From contig NZ_BMUL01000010.1 in assembly GCF_014650175.1 (NCBI RefSeq), positions 248,001 to 312,000 of the forward strand: a DNA stretch of 64,000 nucleotides. The letters are read 5' to 3'. The stretch comes from Streptomyces termitum. GTDB lineage: Bacteria; Actinomycetota; Actinomycetes; Streptomycetales; Streptomycetaceae. The position numbers were made by a program, and so were the translations under genes. The notes beneath the pieces were generated by a model. The model was given only the letters and a program-made list of their open reading frames with translations, had not been told where the DNA came from and ran no database searches. Below are positions 6,914-15,670 of this stretch, in pieces (positions within the stretch are counted from its first letter, which is position 1; the number at the start of each line of letters is the position of its first letter).

Positions 6914-9433
6914 TCAGGCGGCCTCGGGCGTCTCCTCCGGCGCCGCGCCGTCGCCCTTGCGGACGGTGCAGTGCAGGGAGTCTCCCTCGACGTCGGCGAC
7001 GATCGTGTCGCCCGGGTCGGCCTCGCCGCCGAGCAGCAGGGTCGCGATCCGGTTGTCCAGCTCGGTCTGGATGGTGCGGCGCAGCGGGCGGGCGCCGAAC
7101 TCCGGCTGGTGCCCGTGGGCGACCAGGAGCTTCTTCGCCGCCTCGGTGACCTCCAGCGTCATGCCCTGGGCGCGGACGCGGTGCTTGCTGCGGTCGAGGA
7201 GGTGCTCGACGATCTCCGACAGGTCGTCCTCGGTGAGGCTGTGGAAGACGATGATGTCGTCGATGCGGTTGAGGAACTCGGGCAGGAAGCGGCTGCGCAG
7301 GTCCTCCATCAGCTCGTCCTTCAGCTCCGCCGCGTCGCCCTCGTGGGCGAGGATGCGGTGGGCGCCGATGTTGGACGTCATGATGACGACGCAGTGCCGG
7401 AAGTCGACGGTGCGGCCCTGGCCGTCGGTGAGGCGGCCGTCGTCGAGGATCTGGAGCAGCGTGTTGAAGACGTCCGGGTGGGCCTTCTCCACCTCGTCGA
7501 AGAGGACGACGCTGTACGGCTGGCGGCGGACCTTCTCGGTGAGCTGGCCGGCCTCGTCGTAGCCGACGTACCCGGGAGGGGCGCCGACCAGCCGGGCGAC
7601 GGTGTGCTTCTCCTGGAACTCGCTCATGTCGAACCGGATCATCCGGTCCTCGTCGCCGAAGAGGAGCTCCGCGAGGGTCTTGGCGAGTTCCGTCTTGCCG
7701 ACGCCGGTGGGGCCGAGGAAGAGGAAGGAGCCGACGGGGCGGCCCGGGTCGCCCATGCCGGCGCGGTTGCGGCGGACGGCCTCGGAGACGGCGGTGACGG
7801 CCTCGTCCTGGCCGACGATCCGGGCGTGCATCTCCTCCTCCAGCTTCAGCAGGCGCTCCTTCTCGCTGGTGGTGAGCTGGGTGACGGGGATGCCGGTGCG
7901 GCGGGAGACGATCTCGGCGATGTCGGCGGCGGTGACGGAGACGACGCCCTCGCGGCGCTCCTCGATGCCCGCGAGCTCGCCCTCGACCTCGGCGATCTCC
8001 TCCTTCAGCTGCTTCGCCCGCTCGAACTCCTCGGCGGCGACGGCCTGGTCCTTCTCGCGGCGCAGCTTGGCGAGCCGGTCCTCGCGGCTGATCACCTCGG
8101 TGGAGCGGCCCGCGCTGCGCAGCCGGACCCGGGCGCCGGCCTGGTCCATCAGGTCGATGGCCTTGTCGGGCAGGAAGCGGTCGCTGATGTAGCGGTCGGA
8201 GAGCTCGGCGGCGGCGGTGAGGGCACCGTCGGCGAAGCGGACCTGGTGGTGGGCCTCGTACGCGTCCCGCAGCCCTTCGAGGATCTGGACGGTCTCCTCG
8301 ACGGTGGGCTCGGGGATGAGGACGGGCTGGAAGCGGCGTTCGAGGGCGGCGTCCTTCTCGACGTGCTTGCGGTACTCGTCGATGGTGGTGGCGCCGACGA
8401 CGTGCAGTTCGCCCCGGGCGAGGGCGGGCTTGAGCATGTTGCCCGCGTCCATGGAGCCCTCGCCGGTGGCCCCGGCGCCGACGACGGTGTGCAGTTCGTC
8501 GATGAAGAGGATGATCTCGCCCTCGGCGTTCTGGACGTCCTCGATGACCTTCTTGAGGCGTTCCTCGAACTGGCCCCGGTACTGGGCCCCGGCGACCATG
8601 CCGGAGAGGTCGAGGGAGACGACCCGCTTGTCCTTGAGGGTGTCGGGGACCTCCCCGGCCACGATCCGCTGGGCGAGGCCCTCGACGATGGCGGTCTTGC
8701 CGACGCCGGGTTCGCCGATGAGGACGGGGTTGTTCTTGGAGCGGCGGGAGAGGATCTCGATGGTCTGCTCGATCTCGTCGGCGCGGCCGACGACCGGGTC
8801 CAGCTTCCCCGCCTTCGCCTCCTCGGTGAGGTCGCGGCCGAACTCGTCGAGGCTGGTGGCGGGCGGCTGCGGCGCGGCGGGGGCGGCGGATTCGCCCCGG
8901 GCGGCCCGGTCGGCCACGCCGCGCAGCTGGGAGACGTCGAGGTCCTCGGCGCGCAGGAAGCGGGAGGCGCCGGAGTCGGCGTCGCCGAGGAGCGCGCCGA
9001 GGATGTGCTCGGGGCCGATGTAGGAGACGCCGGCGGCCTGCGAGGTGGCGTGGGCGAGGGCGAGGGTCCGTTTGGCGGCCGGGGTGAGGCCGGGCTCGGA
9101 GGAGGGCTCGTCGGCCTCGTGCGGCAGCACCTTGGCGATCTTGTCGGCCAGCGCGTCGGGGTCGACGCCGGCCCGTTCGAGGAGCCGGCGGGTGGGTTCG
9201 ACCTGGGTGGTGGCCCACAGCAGGTGCTCGGTGTCCAGGTCGGAGGTGCCGTCCTCGACCGCCTTGCGGGTGGCGGTGCCCAGCAGCTCGTGGGCGGACT
9301 CGGTGAGGAGCCGTCCGATGGGGACGCGCTGCACGGCGGGCGGCGACGAGGCCGGCGACATTCCGAAGAACCGGTTCAGCAGGTCGCCGAACGGATCGGA
9401 CGGGCCGAAGGGGGAACCAAACGCCATCGACAT
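6914..9433 (-). CDS. Clp/Hsp100 AAA+ ATPase (two ATPase domains, ClpB/ClpL-like)
   Basis: The start is the ATG at 9433 (MSMAFGSPFG), preceded by CAGGAG at good spacing, giving 839 residues. The N-domain spans about residues 36-175. AAA-1 has Walker A GEPGVGKTA near 240-248 and Walker B ILFIDE near 308-313. A short UVR-like middle domain (EEFERAKQLKEEIAEVEGEL) lies near 468-487. AAA-2 has Walker A GPTGVGKTE near 574-582, then ClpB-like FDMSEFQEKH. I find no [LIV]-G-[FL] ClpP-docking tripeptide after MTSNIGA, so a chaperone or disaggregase role is likelier than a protease subunit. It is monocistronic and convergent with the molybdoenzyme gene. Confidence 0.9.
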   Translation of the reverse strand: MSMAFGSPFGPSDPFGDLLNRFFGMSPASSPPAVQRVPIGRLLTESAHELLGTATRKAVEDGTSDLDTEHLLWATTQVEPTRRLLERAGVDPDALADKIAKVLPHEADEPSSEPGLTPAAKRTLALAHATSQAAGVSYIGPEHILGALLGDADSGASRFLRAEDLDVSQLRGVADRAARGESAAPAAPQPPATSLDEFGRDLTEEAKAGKLDPVVGRADEIEQTIEILSRRSKNNPVLIGEPGVGKTAIVEGLAQRIVAGEVPDTLKDKRVVSLDLSGMVAGAQYRGQFEERLKKVIEDVQNAEGEIILFIDELHTVVGAGATGEGSMDAGNMLKPALARGELHVVGATTIDEYRKHVEKDAALERRFQPVLIPEPTVEETVQILEGLRDAYEAHHQVRFADGALTAAAELSDRYISDRFLPDKAIDLMDQAGARVRLRSAGRSTEVISREDRLAKLRREKDQAVAAEEFERAKQLKEEIAEVEGELAGIEERREGVVSVTAADIAEIVSRRTGIPVTQLTTSEKERLLKLEEEMHARIVGQDEAVTAVSEAVRRNRAGMGDPGRPVGSFLFLGPTGVGKTELAKTLAELLFGDEDRMIRFDMSEFQEKHTVARLVGAPPGYVGYDEAGQLTEKVRRQPYSVVLFDEVEKAHPDVFNTLLQILDDGRLTDGQGRTVDFRHCVVIMTSNIGAHRILAHEGDAAELKDELMEDLRSRFLPEFLNRIDDIIVFHSLTEDDLSEIVEHLLDRSKHRVRAQGMTLEVTEAAKKLLVAHGHQPEFGARPLRRTIQTELDNRIATLLLGGEADPGDTIVADVEGDSLHCTVRKGDGAAPEETPEAA

Positions 9434-9831
9434 GTCGGTACTCCTGAAGGGCGTGGGGGGTCCCTCACACTCAAACCCGCCCGCCCCCGGTCCGCAAACG
9501 GAGTCGGGGCGGAGAGGGAGCGGGGCACCGAGCCGGGGCACGGGGCCGAGCACAGGGCCGGAGACGGAAGCAGGGGTACGGCTCCGAGGACACGGGCCCG
9601 GGACACGCGCCCCGCCTCACGGGGCGAAAGGGGAGGAAAAGGAATCCTGGGAGCGCCGGGGACCGTACGGGACCACCGGAGAAGCCGGAACGGCCGGAAC
9701 GGCCGGAACGGCCGGAACGGCCGGAACGGCCGGGCCGACCGGGCCAGGCCGACACAGCCGGACCAGGCCGGGCCGACCGGAACGACCGGACCAGCCGGAA
9801 CGCACCAGACGCACAGGAGCACCGAAGCCCC
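9434..9831. other. 398-bp divergent intergenic region
   Basis: No convincing gene is present. The region must hold the promoters of the leftward Clp ATPase gene and the rightward membrane-protein gene. It contains a 9-bp tandem repeat at 9685-9729. A TTGAGT half-site close to the Clp gene resembles half of a HAIR element, but no second half is visible. Confidence 0.6.
9685..9729. repeat. 9-bp tandem repeat, five copies
   Basis: CCGGAACGG is repeated five times without interruption, starting at 9685, 9694, 9703, 9712 and 9721. Degenerate CCGGAAC and GACCGG copies follow to about 9800. It is noncoding and about 100 bp upstream of the membrane-protein gene. Confidence 0.9.
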
Positions 9832-11139
9832 ATGGAGTCCTCCCCTCCCCCGCCGTCCGACCCGTCCCCCACCGCCCCCACCCCCGCCCCGCCCGGGGCG
9901 CGGGCCTTCGCTCTGGCCCGCCGCCCCGGGCTCTGGCTGGTGCCGGGCGTGCTGTGCGGGCTCGTCGCGCTGCTGCTGTCGCTCCTCTACATGGGCGGCA
10001 TCCTCAACCCCTCGGACAACCTCACCGACCTGCCGATCGCCCTGGTCGACGAGGACCGGGGCGCGCCGCCGCCGGGGCAGCGGGAGAACCTCGGGAAGCA
10101 GATCACCGACGCGGTCGCCGCGTCGGAGGCGACGGCGAAGACCGTGGAGTGGCGGCGGCTCGACCGGGCCGCCGCCGACGACGCCCTCGCCTCGGGGAAG
10201 GTCTTCGGCGCCCTCGTCGTCCCGCCCGGCTTCACCGCCTCGGTCACCGCGCTGACCACCGCGAAGGCCACCCGCAGGCCCGTGCTCACGGTGCTGACCA
10301 ATCCGGGCGTCGGCAGCCTCGGCTCCAGTTTCGCGTCCCAGATCAACCAGAAGGCGGCCCGCCAGGCGTCGCTGGCGCTCGGCGAGCGGCTGTCGGCCGG
10401 GGCCACCGCGCCGACCGCCCGGCTGCTGCTCGCCGACCCGGTGGAGGTGGTCACCGAGCCGGGCCATCCGATCGGCGGCCACAGCGGGCTGGGCCTGTCC
10501 GCCTTCTACTACACGCTGCTGCTGGTCCTGAGCGGCTTCATCGGCGGGAACCTCGTCCACACCGGCGTCGACACGGCGCTCGGCTACGCGGACAGCGAGA
10601 TCGGCCCCTGGCACACCCGGCACCGCACGGTGCCGATCAGCCGGACGCAGACCTTCCTCCTGAAGGCGCTGATGACGGCCGGGATCTCGGTCCTGACGAC
10701 CTCGCTGGTCATGGTGGCGACGGTCGCGCTGCTCGGCATGGACGCGCCCCACCTGCCGCTGCTGTGGGTCTTCTCCTTCTGCGCGACGCTCGCCGTCGGC
10801 CTGGGCGTGCAGGCCATCAACGCGGCCTTCGGGGGCATCGGGCAGCTCGTCTCCATGTTCGTCTTCATCGCCCTCGCGCTGCCCTCGTCGGGGGCGACCG
10901 TCCCGCTGGAGGCCACCCCCGGCTTCTACCGCTTCCTCGGCGCGTTCGAGCCGATGCGCCAGCTCAGCGAGGGCGTGCGTGCCATCCTGTACTTCGACGC
11001 GCGCGCGGACGCCGGGCTGGCCCGCGCCTGGATCTCCATCGGGCTCGGCTGCGTGGCGGCCCTGGCGTTCGGCTTCGGGATGACCCACTACTACGACCGC
11101 CGGGGCCTGCGGCGCCTCACTCCGCAGCCGGAGGCGTAG
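9832..11139 (+). CDS. YhgE/Pip-type ABC-2 family membrane protein
   Basis: The 435-residue protein has a Pro-rich cytosolic N-terminus and a first membrane helix near residues 33-56 (LWLVPGVLCGLVALLLSLLY). A large extracytoplasmic domain (about 57-220) follows, with LPIALVDEDRG and GKVFGALVVPPGFTASV, both typical of YhgE/Pip proteins. About five C-terminal membrane helices complete it. Relatives are phage-infection-protein or ESX/ABC-2-permease-like exporters; the substrate is not evident and no ABC ATPase gene is adjacent. AGGAG lies 12 bp before the ATG. It stands alone, between the Clp gene and the TerD gene. Confidence 0.8.
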   Translation: MESSPPPPSDPSPTAPTPAPPGARAFALARRPGLWLVPGVLCGLVALLLSLLYMGGILNPSDNLTDLPIALVDEDRGAPPPGQRENLGKQITDAVAASEATAKTVEWRRLDRAAADDALASGKVFGALVVPPGFTASVTALTTAKATRRPVLTVLTNPGVGSLGSSFASQINQKAARQASLALGERLSAGATAPTARLLLADPVEVVTEPGHPIGGHSGLGLSAFYYTLLLVLSGFIGGNLVHTGVDTALGYADSEIGPWHTRHRTVPISRTQTFLLKALMTAGISVLTTSLVMVATVALLGMDAPHLPLLWVFSFCATLAVGLGVQAINAAFGGIGQLVSMFVFIALALPSSGATVPLEATPGFYRFLGAFEPMRQLSEGVRAILYFDARADAGLARAWISIGLGCVAALAFGFGMTHYYDRRGLRRLTPQPEA

Positions 11140-11185
11140 CGCCGTCCGGGCCGCCGGACCCGCCGCGCGGCCCGCCCCGTATGCT

Positions 11186-11201
11186 TCTACACGTATGTAG
11201 A
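11186..11201. promoter_or_regulatory. Candidate operator TCTACA-N4-TGTAGA
   Basis: A 16-bp inverted repeat with perfect 6-bp arms (11186-11191 and 11196-11201) is unusually AT-rich for this DNA. It lies 46 bp after the membrane-protein stop and 142 bp before the TerD start, so it could bind a regulator of the TerD gene. The regulator is unknown; PadR- or GntR-type sites look similar. Confidence 0.4.
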
Positions 11202-11342
11202 TCGACGGGCGCCGCCTGCCGCGTCCCGGACACGCGGGCGCCTCCCGGGATGTTGCGCGGACGGCCGGGTCTCGGGTTGGCTGGCCGTGCGCGGGGCGGC
11301 GACGTCGCCCGCCACAGGAGCGAGGTAGAGGATGATCGACGC

Positions 11343-11927
11343 ATGATTACGCTCACGAAGGAAGACGGCCCGGCCGACCTCGCCGGAGTCACGCACATGT
11401 CCATAGGCGTCTCCTGGGACGCCACCGCCGGCAGCAGCGGCGGCGTGATGGGCATGCTCCGCCGCAAGAAGGGCACCGACCTCGACCTCATCGCCATCGC
11501 GATGCACAACGGGGACCCGGTGCGTCTTGCGGGCCTCGACTCCCTCGACCCGATGGGCAACGGCTCGCTGGTGCACAGCGGCGACAACCAGACGGGGCAC
11601 GGCGACGGCGACGACGAGACCGTGACGGTCGAGTTCGCCCGGGTCCCCCCGCACGTCACCTCCATCGTGTTCGTCGCCGCCGCCTACAAGAAGGGCAGCT
11701 CCTTCCAGCAGGCGCGCAACATCAGCTTCAAGGTGTACGACGGCACCGGCGGCAGCTCCCAGCAGGTGGCCGACATCTGGCCGAGCCTGCTCAGCAGCGA
11801 CAACGGCTGCGCGGTCGCCAAGGCGCTCCGCTCCGGCGACAGCTGGAAGCTCGAAGTGATCAACGAGACCGGCAAGATCAAGCAGGGCGACGAGCAGGCC
11901 CTGATGCGCTTCGCGGCGGCCAAGTAG
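11343..11927 (+). CDS. TerD family stress/tellurium-resistance protein
   Basis: The 194-residue protein matches the normal length of single-domain TerD proteins. It carries the calcium-binding loop GDNQTGHGDGDDE near residues 81-93, ISIGVSW-like strands near the N-terminus and the usual ending GDSWKLEVINETGKIKQG. TerD proteins bind calcium and are linked to tellurite, phage and envelope stress responses. The ATG at 11343 is preceded by AGAGG 11 bp upstream. No other ter genes accompany it, which is common in Streptomyces, where many scattered terD paralogues exist. A strong hairpin ends the transcript. Confidence 0.88.
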   Translation: MITLTKEDGPADLAGVTHMSIGVSWDATAGSSGGVMGMLRRKKGTDLDLIAIAMHNGDPVRLAGLDSLDPMGNGSLVHSGDNQTGHGDGDDETVTVEFARVPPHVTSIVFVAAAYKKGSSFQQARNISFKVYDGTGGSSQQVADIWPSLLSSDNGCAVAKALRSGDSWKLEVINETGKIKQGDEQALMRFAAAK

Positions 11928-11940
11928 CCGAGCCGCTCCC

Positions 11941-11973
11941 GTGCCCCGGATCCGTACGGCGGATCCGGGGCAC
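11941..11973 (+). terminator. Terminator of the TerD gene
   Basis: The 14-base arm 11941-11954 (GTGCCCCGGATCCG) pairs perfectly with 11960-11973 around a 5-base loop. It begins 13 bp after the TerD stop. Confidence 0.8.
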
Positions 11974-12044
11974 ACGCGTTCCACGACGCCCCCGGGAGGG
12001 GGAACCGCCCGCCGCGCCGGTGTGCACCCGGTCACACGGGGTCC

Positions 12045-12080
12045 TCCTACTGCAAACTAGTAGGACGTCCTAGTATTTAT
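12045..12080 (+). promoter_or_regulatory. Palindromic operator over the icmF promoter
   Basis: TAGGACGTCCTA (12061-12072) is a perfect 12-bp palindrome, flanked by further pairs (CTACT at 12047 with AGTAG at 12058-12062). A TAGTAT at 12071-12076 could be the -10 box, so a repressor bound here would block transcription. The local sequence is markedly AT-richer than its surroundings. The start codon lies 41 bp downstream of the palindrome. The cognate regulator is not in the window. Confidence 0.5.
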
Positions 12081-12112
12081 GATGTCGCACTCGCCTCCCC
12101 GGGAAGGTCCCC

Positions 12113-15100
12113 ATGACCGCTCCGCACCGCCCCGAGCACCCCGTCCGCCTGGTCACCGCCTCGGCGCTCTTCGACGGGCACGACGCCTCGATCAACATCA
12201 TGCGGCGGATCTTCCAGTCCCAAGGCGCCGAGGTCATCCACCTCGGGCACAACCGCTCCGTCCAGGAGGTGGTGGACGCGGCCCTGGAGGAGGACGTGCA
12301 CGGCGTCGCCGTCTCCTCCTACCAGGGCGGGCACGTCGAGTACTTCGAGTACCTGGTCCAGTCGCTGCGCGAGCGCGGCGCGGGCCACATCCGCGTGGTC
12401 GGCGGCGGGGGCGGCGTGATCGTGCCCGAGGAGATCACCCGGCTGCGGGCCGGCGGGGTCACCATCTTCTCCCCCGAGGACGGCCAGCGGATGGGCCTCG
12501 CCGGGATGATCAACTCGGTGGTCCGGGAGTGCGACTTCGACCTGTGGGACGACGGCCCCGCCGACCCGGCGGCGGTCCTCGCCGGCGACCGGTTCGCCAT
12601 CGCCCGCGCCATCACCGGCGCCGAGCTCGGCCGCCTCTCCCCCGAGTTCCTCGGTCTGGTCCGCGAGGCCGCGGCGGCGCGCGTCACGCCCGTCCTCGGC
12701 ATCACCGGCACCGGCGGCTCCGGCAAGTCCTCGCTCACCGACGAGCTGGTCCGCCGCTTCCGCGTCGACCAGCGGGACAAGCTGCGGATCGCGGTCATCG
12801 CGGTCGACCCGACCCGCCGCCGCGGCGGCGGCGCGCTGCTCGGCGACCGGATCCGGATGAACTCCCTCGACGGGGACCGGGTCTTCTTCCGCAGCCTGGC
12901 CACCCGGGGCAGCCACGAGCTGCCCGAGCACCTGGCCGACGTGATCGACGTGGTCAAGGCCGCCGGGTTCGACCTGGTCGTCGTGGAGACGCCGGGCATC
13001 GGCCAGGGCGACGCGGCGATCGTGCCCTTCGTCGACACCTCGCTGTACGTGATGACGCCGGAGTTCGGCGCCGCCTCGCAGCTGGAGAAGATCGACATGC
13101 TCGACTTCGCCGACGTCGTGGCCATCAACAAGTTCGAGCGGCGCGGCGCCAAGGACGCGCTGCGCGACGTGGCCCGCCAGCTGGTCCGCAACCGCGAGGC
13201 GTTCGACAAGAGGCCCGAGGACATGCCGGTGTACGGCACCTCGGCCGCCACCTTCAACGACGACGGCGTCACCGCCCTCCACCAGCACCTCAAGGCCGCC
13301 CTGGCCGACAAGGGCCTCCCGCTCGACGAGGGCACGCTGGCCCCGGTCGGCGTCCGCCACTCCTCCGGGATCCGGCAGGTCGTCCCCGCCGACCGGGTGC
13401 GCTACCTCACCGAGATCAGCGACACCCTGCGCGCCTACCACGCGGAGACCGACCGGCTCGCCGAGGCGGCCCGCCGGGTCCAGCGCCTCGACCTGGTCAG
13501 GGCCGAACTGGACGCCGCCGAGCACGACGGGTCCGGCGTGGACGCGCTCCTCGCGGACGCCCGCAGGAAGCTCCCGCACGAGGTGGCCGAGCAGATCGGG
13601 AACTGGCCGGCCGTCGTGGCGTCGTACTCCGGCGACGAGCAGGTCGTGACGGTCCGGGACAAGCAGATCCGGACCCGGCTGACCCGCGAGTCGCTGTCCG
13701 GCAACAAGATCCCGAGGGTCTCCCTGCCCCGCTTCGCCGACCACGGCGAGCTGGTCCGCTTCTGGCGCCGCGAGAACCTGCCCGGCTTCTTCCCCTTCAC
13801 CGCCGGCGTCTTCCCCTTCAAGCGCGACGGCGAGGACCCGGCGCGGATGTTCGCCGGCGAGGGCGACCCCTTCCGCACCAACCGGCGGTTCAAGCTGCTC
13901 TCCGAGGGCCAGCCCGCCACCCGGCTCTCCACCGCCTTCGACTCCGTCACCCTGTACGGCCGCGACCCGGGCGAGCGCCCCGACATCTACGGCAAGGTCG
14001 GCACCTCCGGCGTCTCCGTCGCCACCCTCGACGACATGAAGGCCCTCTACGACGGCTTCGACCTGACCGAGCCGACCACCTCCGTCTCCATGACGATCAA
14101 CGGCCCGGCCCCCACCGTGCTCGCCTTCTTCCTCAACACGGCCGTCGACCAGCAGCTCGACCGGTTCCGCGCCGCCGAGGGCCGCGAGCCCTCCGCCGAG
14201 GAGGCCTCCGGGCTGCGCGCCCGCGCCCTCGCCACCGTGCGCGGCACGGTCCAGGCCGACATCCTCAAGGAGGACCAGGGCCAGAACACCTGCCTGTTCT
14301 CCACCGAGTTCTCGCTGCGGATGATGGCCGACATCCAGGAGTGGTTCATCGCGAACAAGGTCCGCAACTTCTACTCCGTCTCCATCTCCGGCTACCACAT
14401 CGCCGAGGCCGGGGCGAACCCGATCAGCCAGCTCGCCTTCACCCTCGCCAACGGCTTCACCTACGTGGAGACCTACCTGGCGCGCGGCATGGACATCGAC
14501 GACTTCGCCCCCAACCTGTCGTTCTTCTTCTCCAACGGCATGGACCCCGAGTACTCGGTCCTCGGCCGGGTCGCCCGCCGCGTCTGGGCGGTGGCGATGA
14601 AGGAGAAGTACGGCGCCAACGAGCGCTCCCAGAAGCTGAAGTACCACGTCCAGACCTCCGGCCGCTCCCTGCACGCCCAGGAGATGGACTTCAACGACAT
14701 CCGCACCACCCTCCAGGCGCTCATCGCCATCTACGACAACTGCAACAGCCTCCACACCAACGCCTACGACGAGGCCGTCACCACCCCCACCGAGGAGTCG
14801 GTGCGCCGCGCCCTCGCCATCCAGCTGATCATCAACCGGGAGTGGGGCCTGGCGATGAACGAGAACCCCCTCCAGGGGTCCTTCGTCATCGACGAGCTCA
14901 CCGACCTGGTCGAGGAGGCCGTCCTGCGCGAGTTCGAGCGCATCAGCGAGCGCGGCGGCGTCCTCGGCGCCATGGAGACCGGCTACCAGCGCGGCCGCAT
15001 CCAGGACGAGTCGATGCTCTACGAGCAGCGCAAGCACGACGGCACCCTGCCGCTCATCGGCGTCAACACCTTCCGCAACCCCCACGCGGACACCGCCGAG

Positions 15101-15343
15101 CCCGCCACCGTCGAGCTCGCCCGCGCCACCGAGCAGGAGAAGCGCTCCCAGCTGGAGCGGGTCCAGGACTTCCAGACCCGCCACCAGGACCGGGCGCACG
15201 CGGCCCTGACCGCCCTCAAGGAGGCCGCCGTCAGCGGCGAGAACGCCTTCGCGGTCCTCATGGACGCCGCCCGCGTCTGCTCCCTCCAGCAGATCACCGA
15301 GGCGTTCTTCGAGGTCGGCGGCCAGTACCGGCGCAACGTCTGA
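12113..15343 (+). CDS. icmF: IcmF, fused isobutyryl-CoA mutase with G-protein chaperone
   Basis: The 1076-residue fusion joins three parts. The first is a B12-binding domain (about 10-145) with DGHDAS, His23 being the expected lower cobalt ligand. The second is a MeaB-like P-loop GTPase (about 190-400) with Walker A GTGGSGKSS (199-207). The third is a mutase TIM-barrel domain (about 520-1070). Two residues that separate isobutyryl-CoA from methylmalonyl-CoA mutases can be placed: Phe567 in AGVFPFKR and Gln724 in EDQGQNTC. Both match IcmF. It interconverts isobutyryl- and n-butyryl-CoA, linking valine catabolism with polyketide and fatty-acid precursors. GGAAGG precedes the ATG. It is monocistronic, with a palindromic operator upstream. 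Confidence 0.93.
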   Translation: MTAPHRPEHPVRLVTASALFDGHDASINIMRRIFQSQGAEVIHLGHNRSVQEVVDAALEEDVHGVAVSSYQGGHVEYFEYLVQSLRERGAGHIRVVGGGGGVIVPEEITRLRAGGVTIFSPEDGQRMGLAGMINSVVRECDFDLWDDGPADPAAVLAGDRFAIARAITGAELGRLSPEFLGLVREAAAARVTPVLGITGTGGSGKSSLTDELVRRFRVDQRDKLRIAVIAVDPTRRRGGGALLGDRIRMNSLDGDRVFFRSLATRGSHELPEHLADVIDVVKAAGFDLVVVETPGIGQGDAAIVPFVDTSLYVMTPEFGAASQLEKIDMLDFADVVAINKFERRGAKDALRDVARQLVRNREAFDKRPEDMPVYGTSAATFNDDGVTALHQHLKAALADKGLPLDEGTLAPVGVRHSSGIRQVVPADRVRYLTEISDTLRAYHAETDRLAEAARRVQRLDLVRAELDAAEHDGSGVDALLADARRKLPHEVAEQIGNWPAVVASYSGDEQVVTVRDKQIRTRLTRESLSGNKIPRVSLPRFADHGELVRFWRRENLPGFFPFTAGVFPFKRDGEDPARMFAGEGDPFRTNRRFKLLSEGQPATRLSTAFDSVTLYGRDPGERPDIYGKVGTSGVSVATLDDMKALYDGFDLTEPTTSVSMTINGPAPTVLAFFLNTAVDQQLDRFRAAEGREPSAEEASGLRARALATVRGTVQADILKEDQGQNTCLFSTEFSLRMMADIQEWFIANKVRNFYSVSISGYHIAEAGANPISQLAFTLANGFTYVETYLARGMDIDDFAPNLSFFFSNGMDPEYSVLGRVARRVWAVAMKEKYGANERSQKLKYHVQTSGRSLHAQEMDFNDIRTTLQALIAIYDNCNSLHTNAYDEAVTTPTEESVRRALAIQLIINREWGLAMNENPLQGSFVIDELTDLVEEAVLREFERISERGGVLGAMETGYQRGRIQDESMLYEQRKHDGTLPLIGVNTFRNPHADTAEPATVELARATEQEKRSQLERVQDFQTRHQDRAHAALTALKEAAVSGENAFAVLMDAARVCSLQQITEAFFEVGGQYRRNV

Positions 15344-15352
15344 CGCACACCA

Positions 15353-15391
15353 GGCCCCGCCCCCGCCGCTCACCGGCGGTGCGGCGGGGCC
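15353..15391 (+). terminator. Terminator of icmF
   Basis: GGCCCCGCC at 15353-15361 pairs with GGCGGGGCC at 15383-15391, and the 21-base interior can pair further. It starts 9 bp after the icmF stop. Confidence 0.65.
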
Positions 15392-15409
15392 GTACGGGCG
15401 GGGGACCTC

Positions 15410-15619
15410 ATGCCGAGTCCGGCGGAGATCCGGCGGTCGGTGCTCGGCGGAGCGGCGCTCACCGGGCGGGACGTCACGGTGACCGGGGGTGTGGTCACAC
15501 TGCGGGGAACGCTCGCCGACCGCTCTCTGGTGCCGCCGCCGGCACGCGCCGCGCGTGCGGTGGAGGGGGTCGTCGACGTCCGGATCGCGCTCGCGGATCC
15601 GCGCGAAGGCGCTTCCTGA
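15410..15619 (+). CDS. Stand-alone BON-domain small protein
   Basis: The 69-residue protein is nearly all BON fold: VTVTGGVVTLRGTLADRSLVP followed by AARAVEGVVDVRIAL. The pattern matches the C-terminal BON half of the CBS-BON proteins encoded elsewhere in this cluster, without the CBS domains. It lies 51 bp before the response regulator gene on the same strand and is probably cotranscribed with it. It could be a real minimal BON protein or the remnant of a larger CBS-BON gene; the intact frame favours a functional gene. No signal peptide is visible. Confidence 0.6.
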   Translation: MPSPAEIRRSVLGGAALTGRDVTVTGGVVTLRGTLADRSLVPPPARAARAVEGVVDVRIALADPREGAS

Positions 15620-15670
15620 CGGACAATCCTCATGGGGGCGGGTGAACATCCACCGAGCGCAGGGGTCGCC

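Noticed and set aside
4509..7562. A 1017-codon plus-strand frame over the molybdoenzyme gene
   Set aside because: Its composition (Arg/Gly/Pro/Ala) is typical of a shifted frame, and the molybdoenzyme frame has all family motifs.
9434..9490. Possible HspR (HAIR) element before the Clp gene
   Set aside because: Only one TTGAGT half-site is present and no matching ACTCAA half lies at the required distance.
6971..10255. A 1094-codon plus-strand frame across the Clp gene
   Set aside because: Low-complexity antisense translation; the minus-strand Clp frame is clearly coding.
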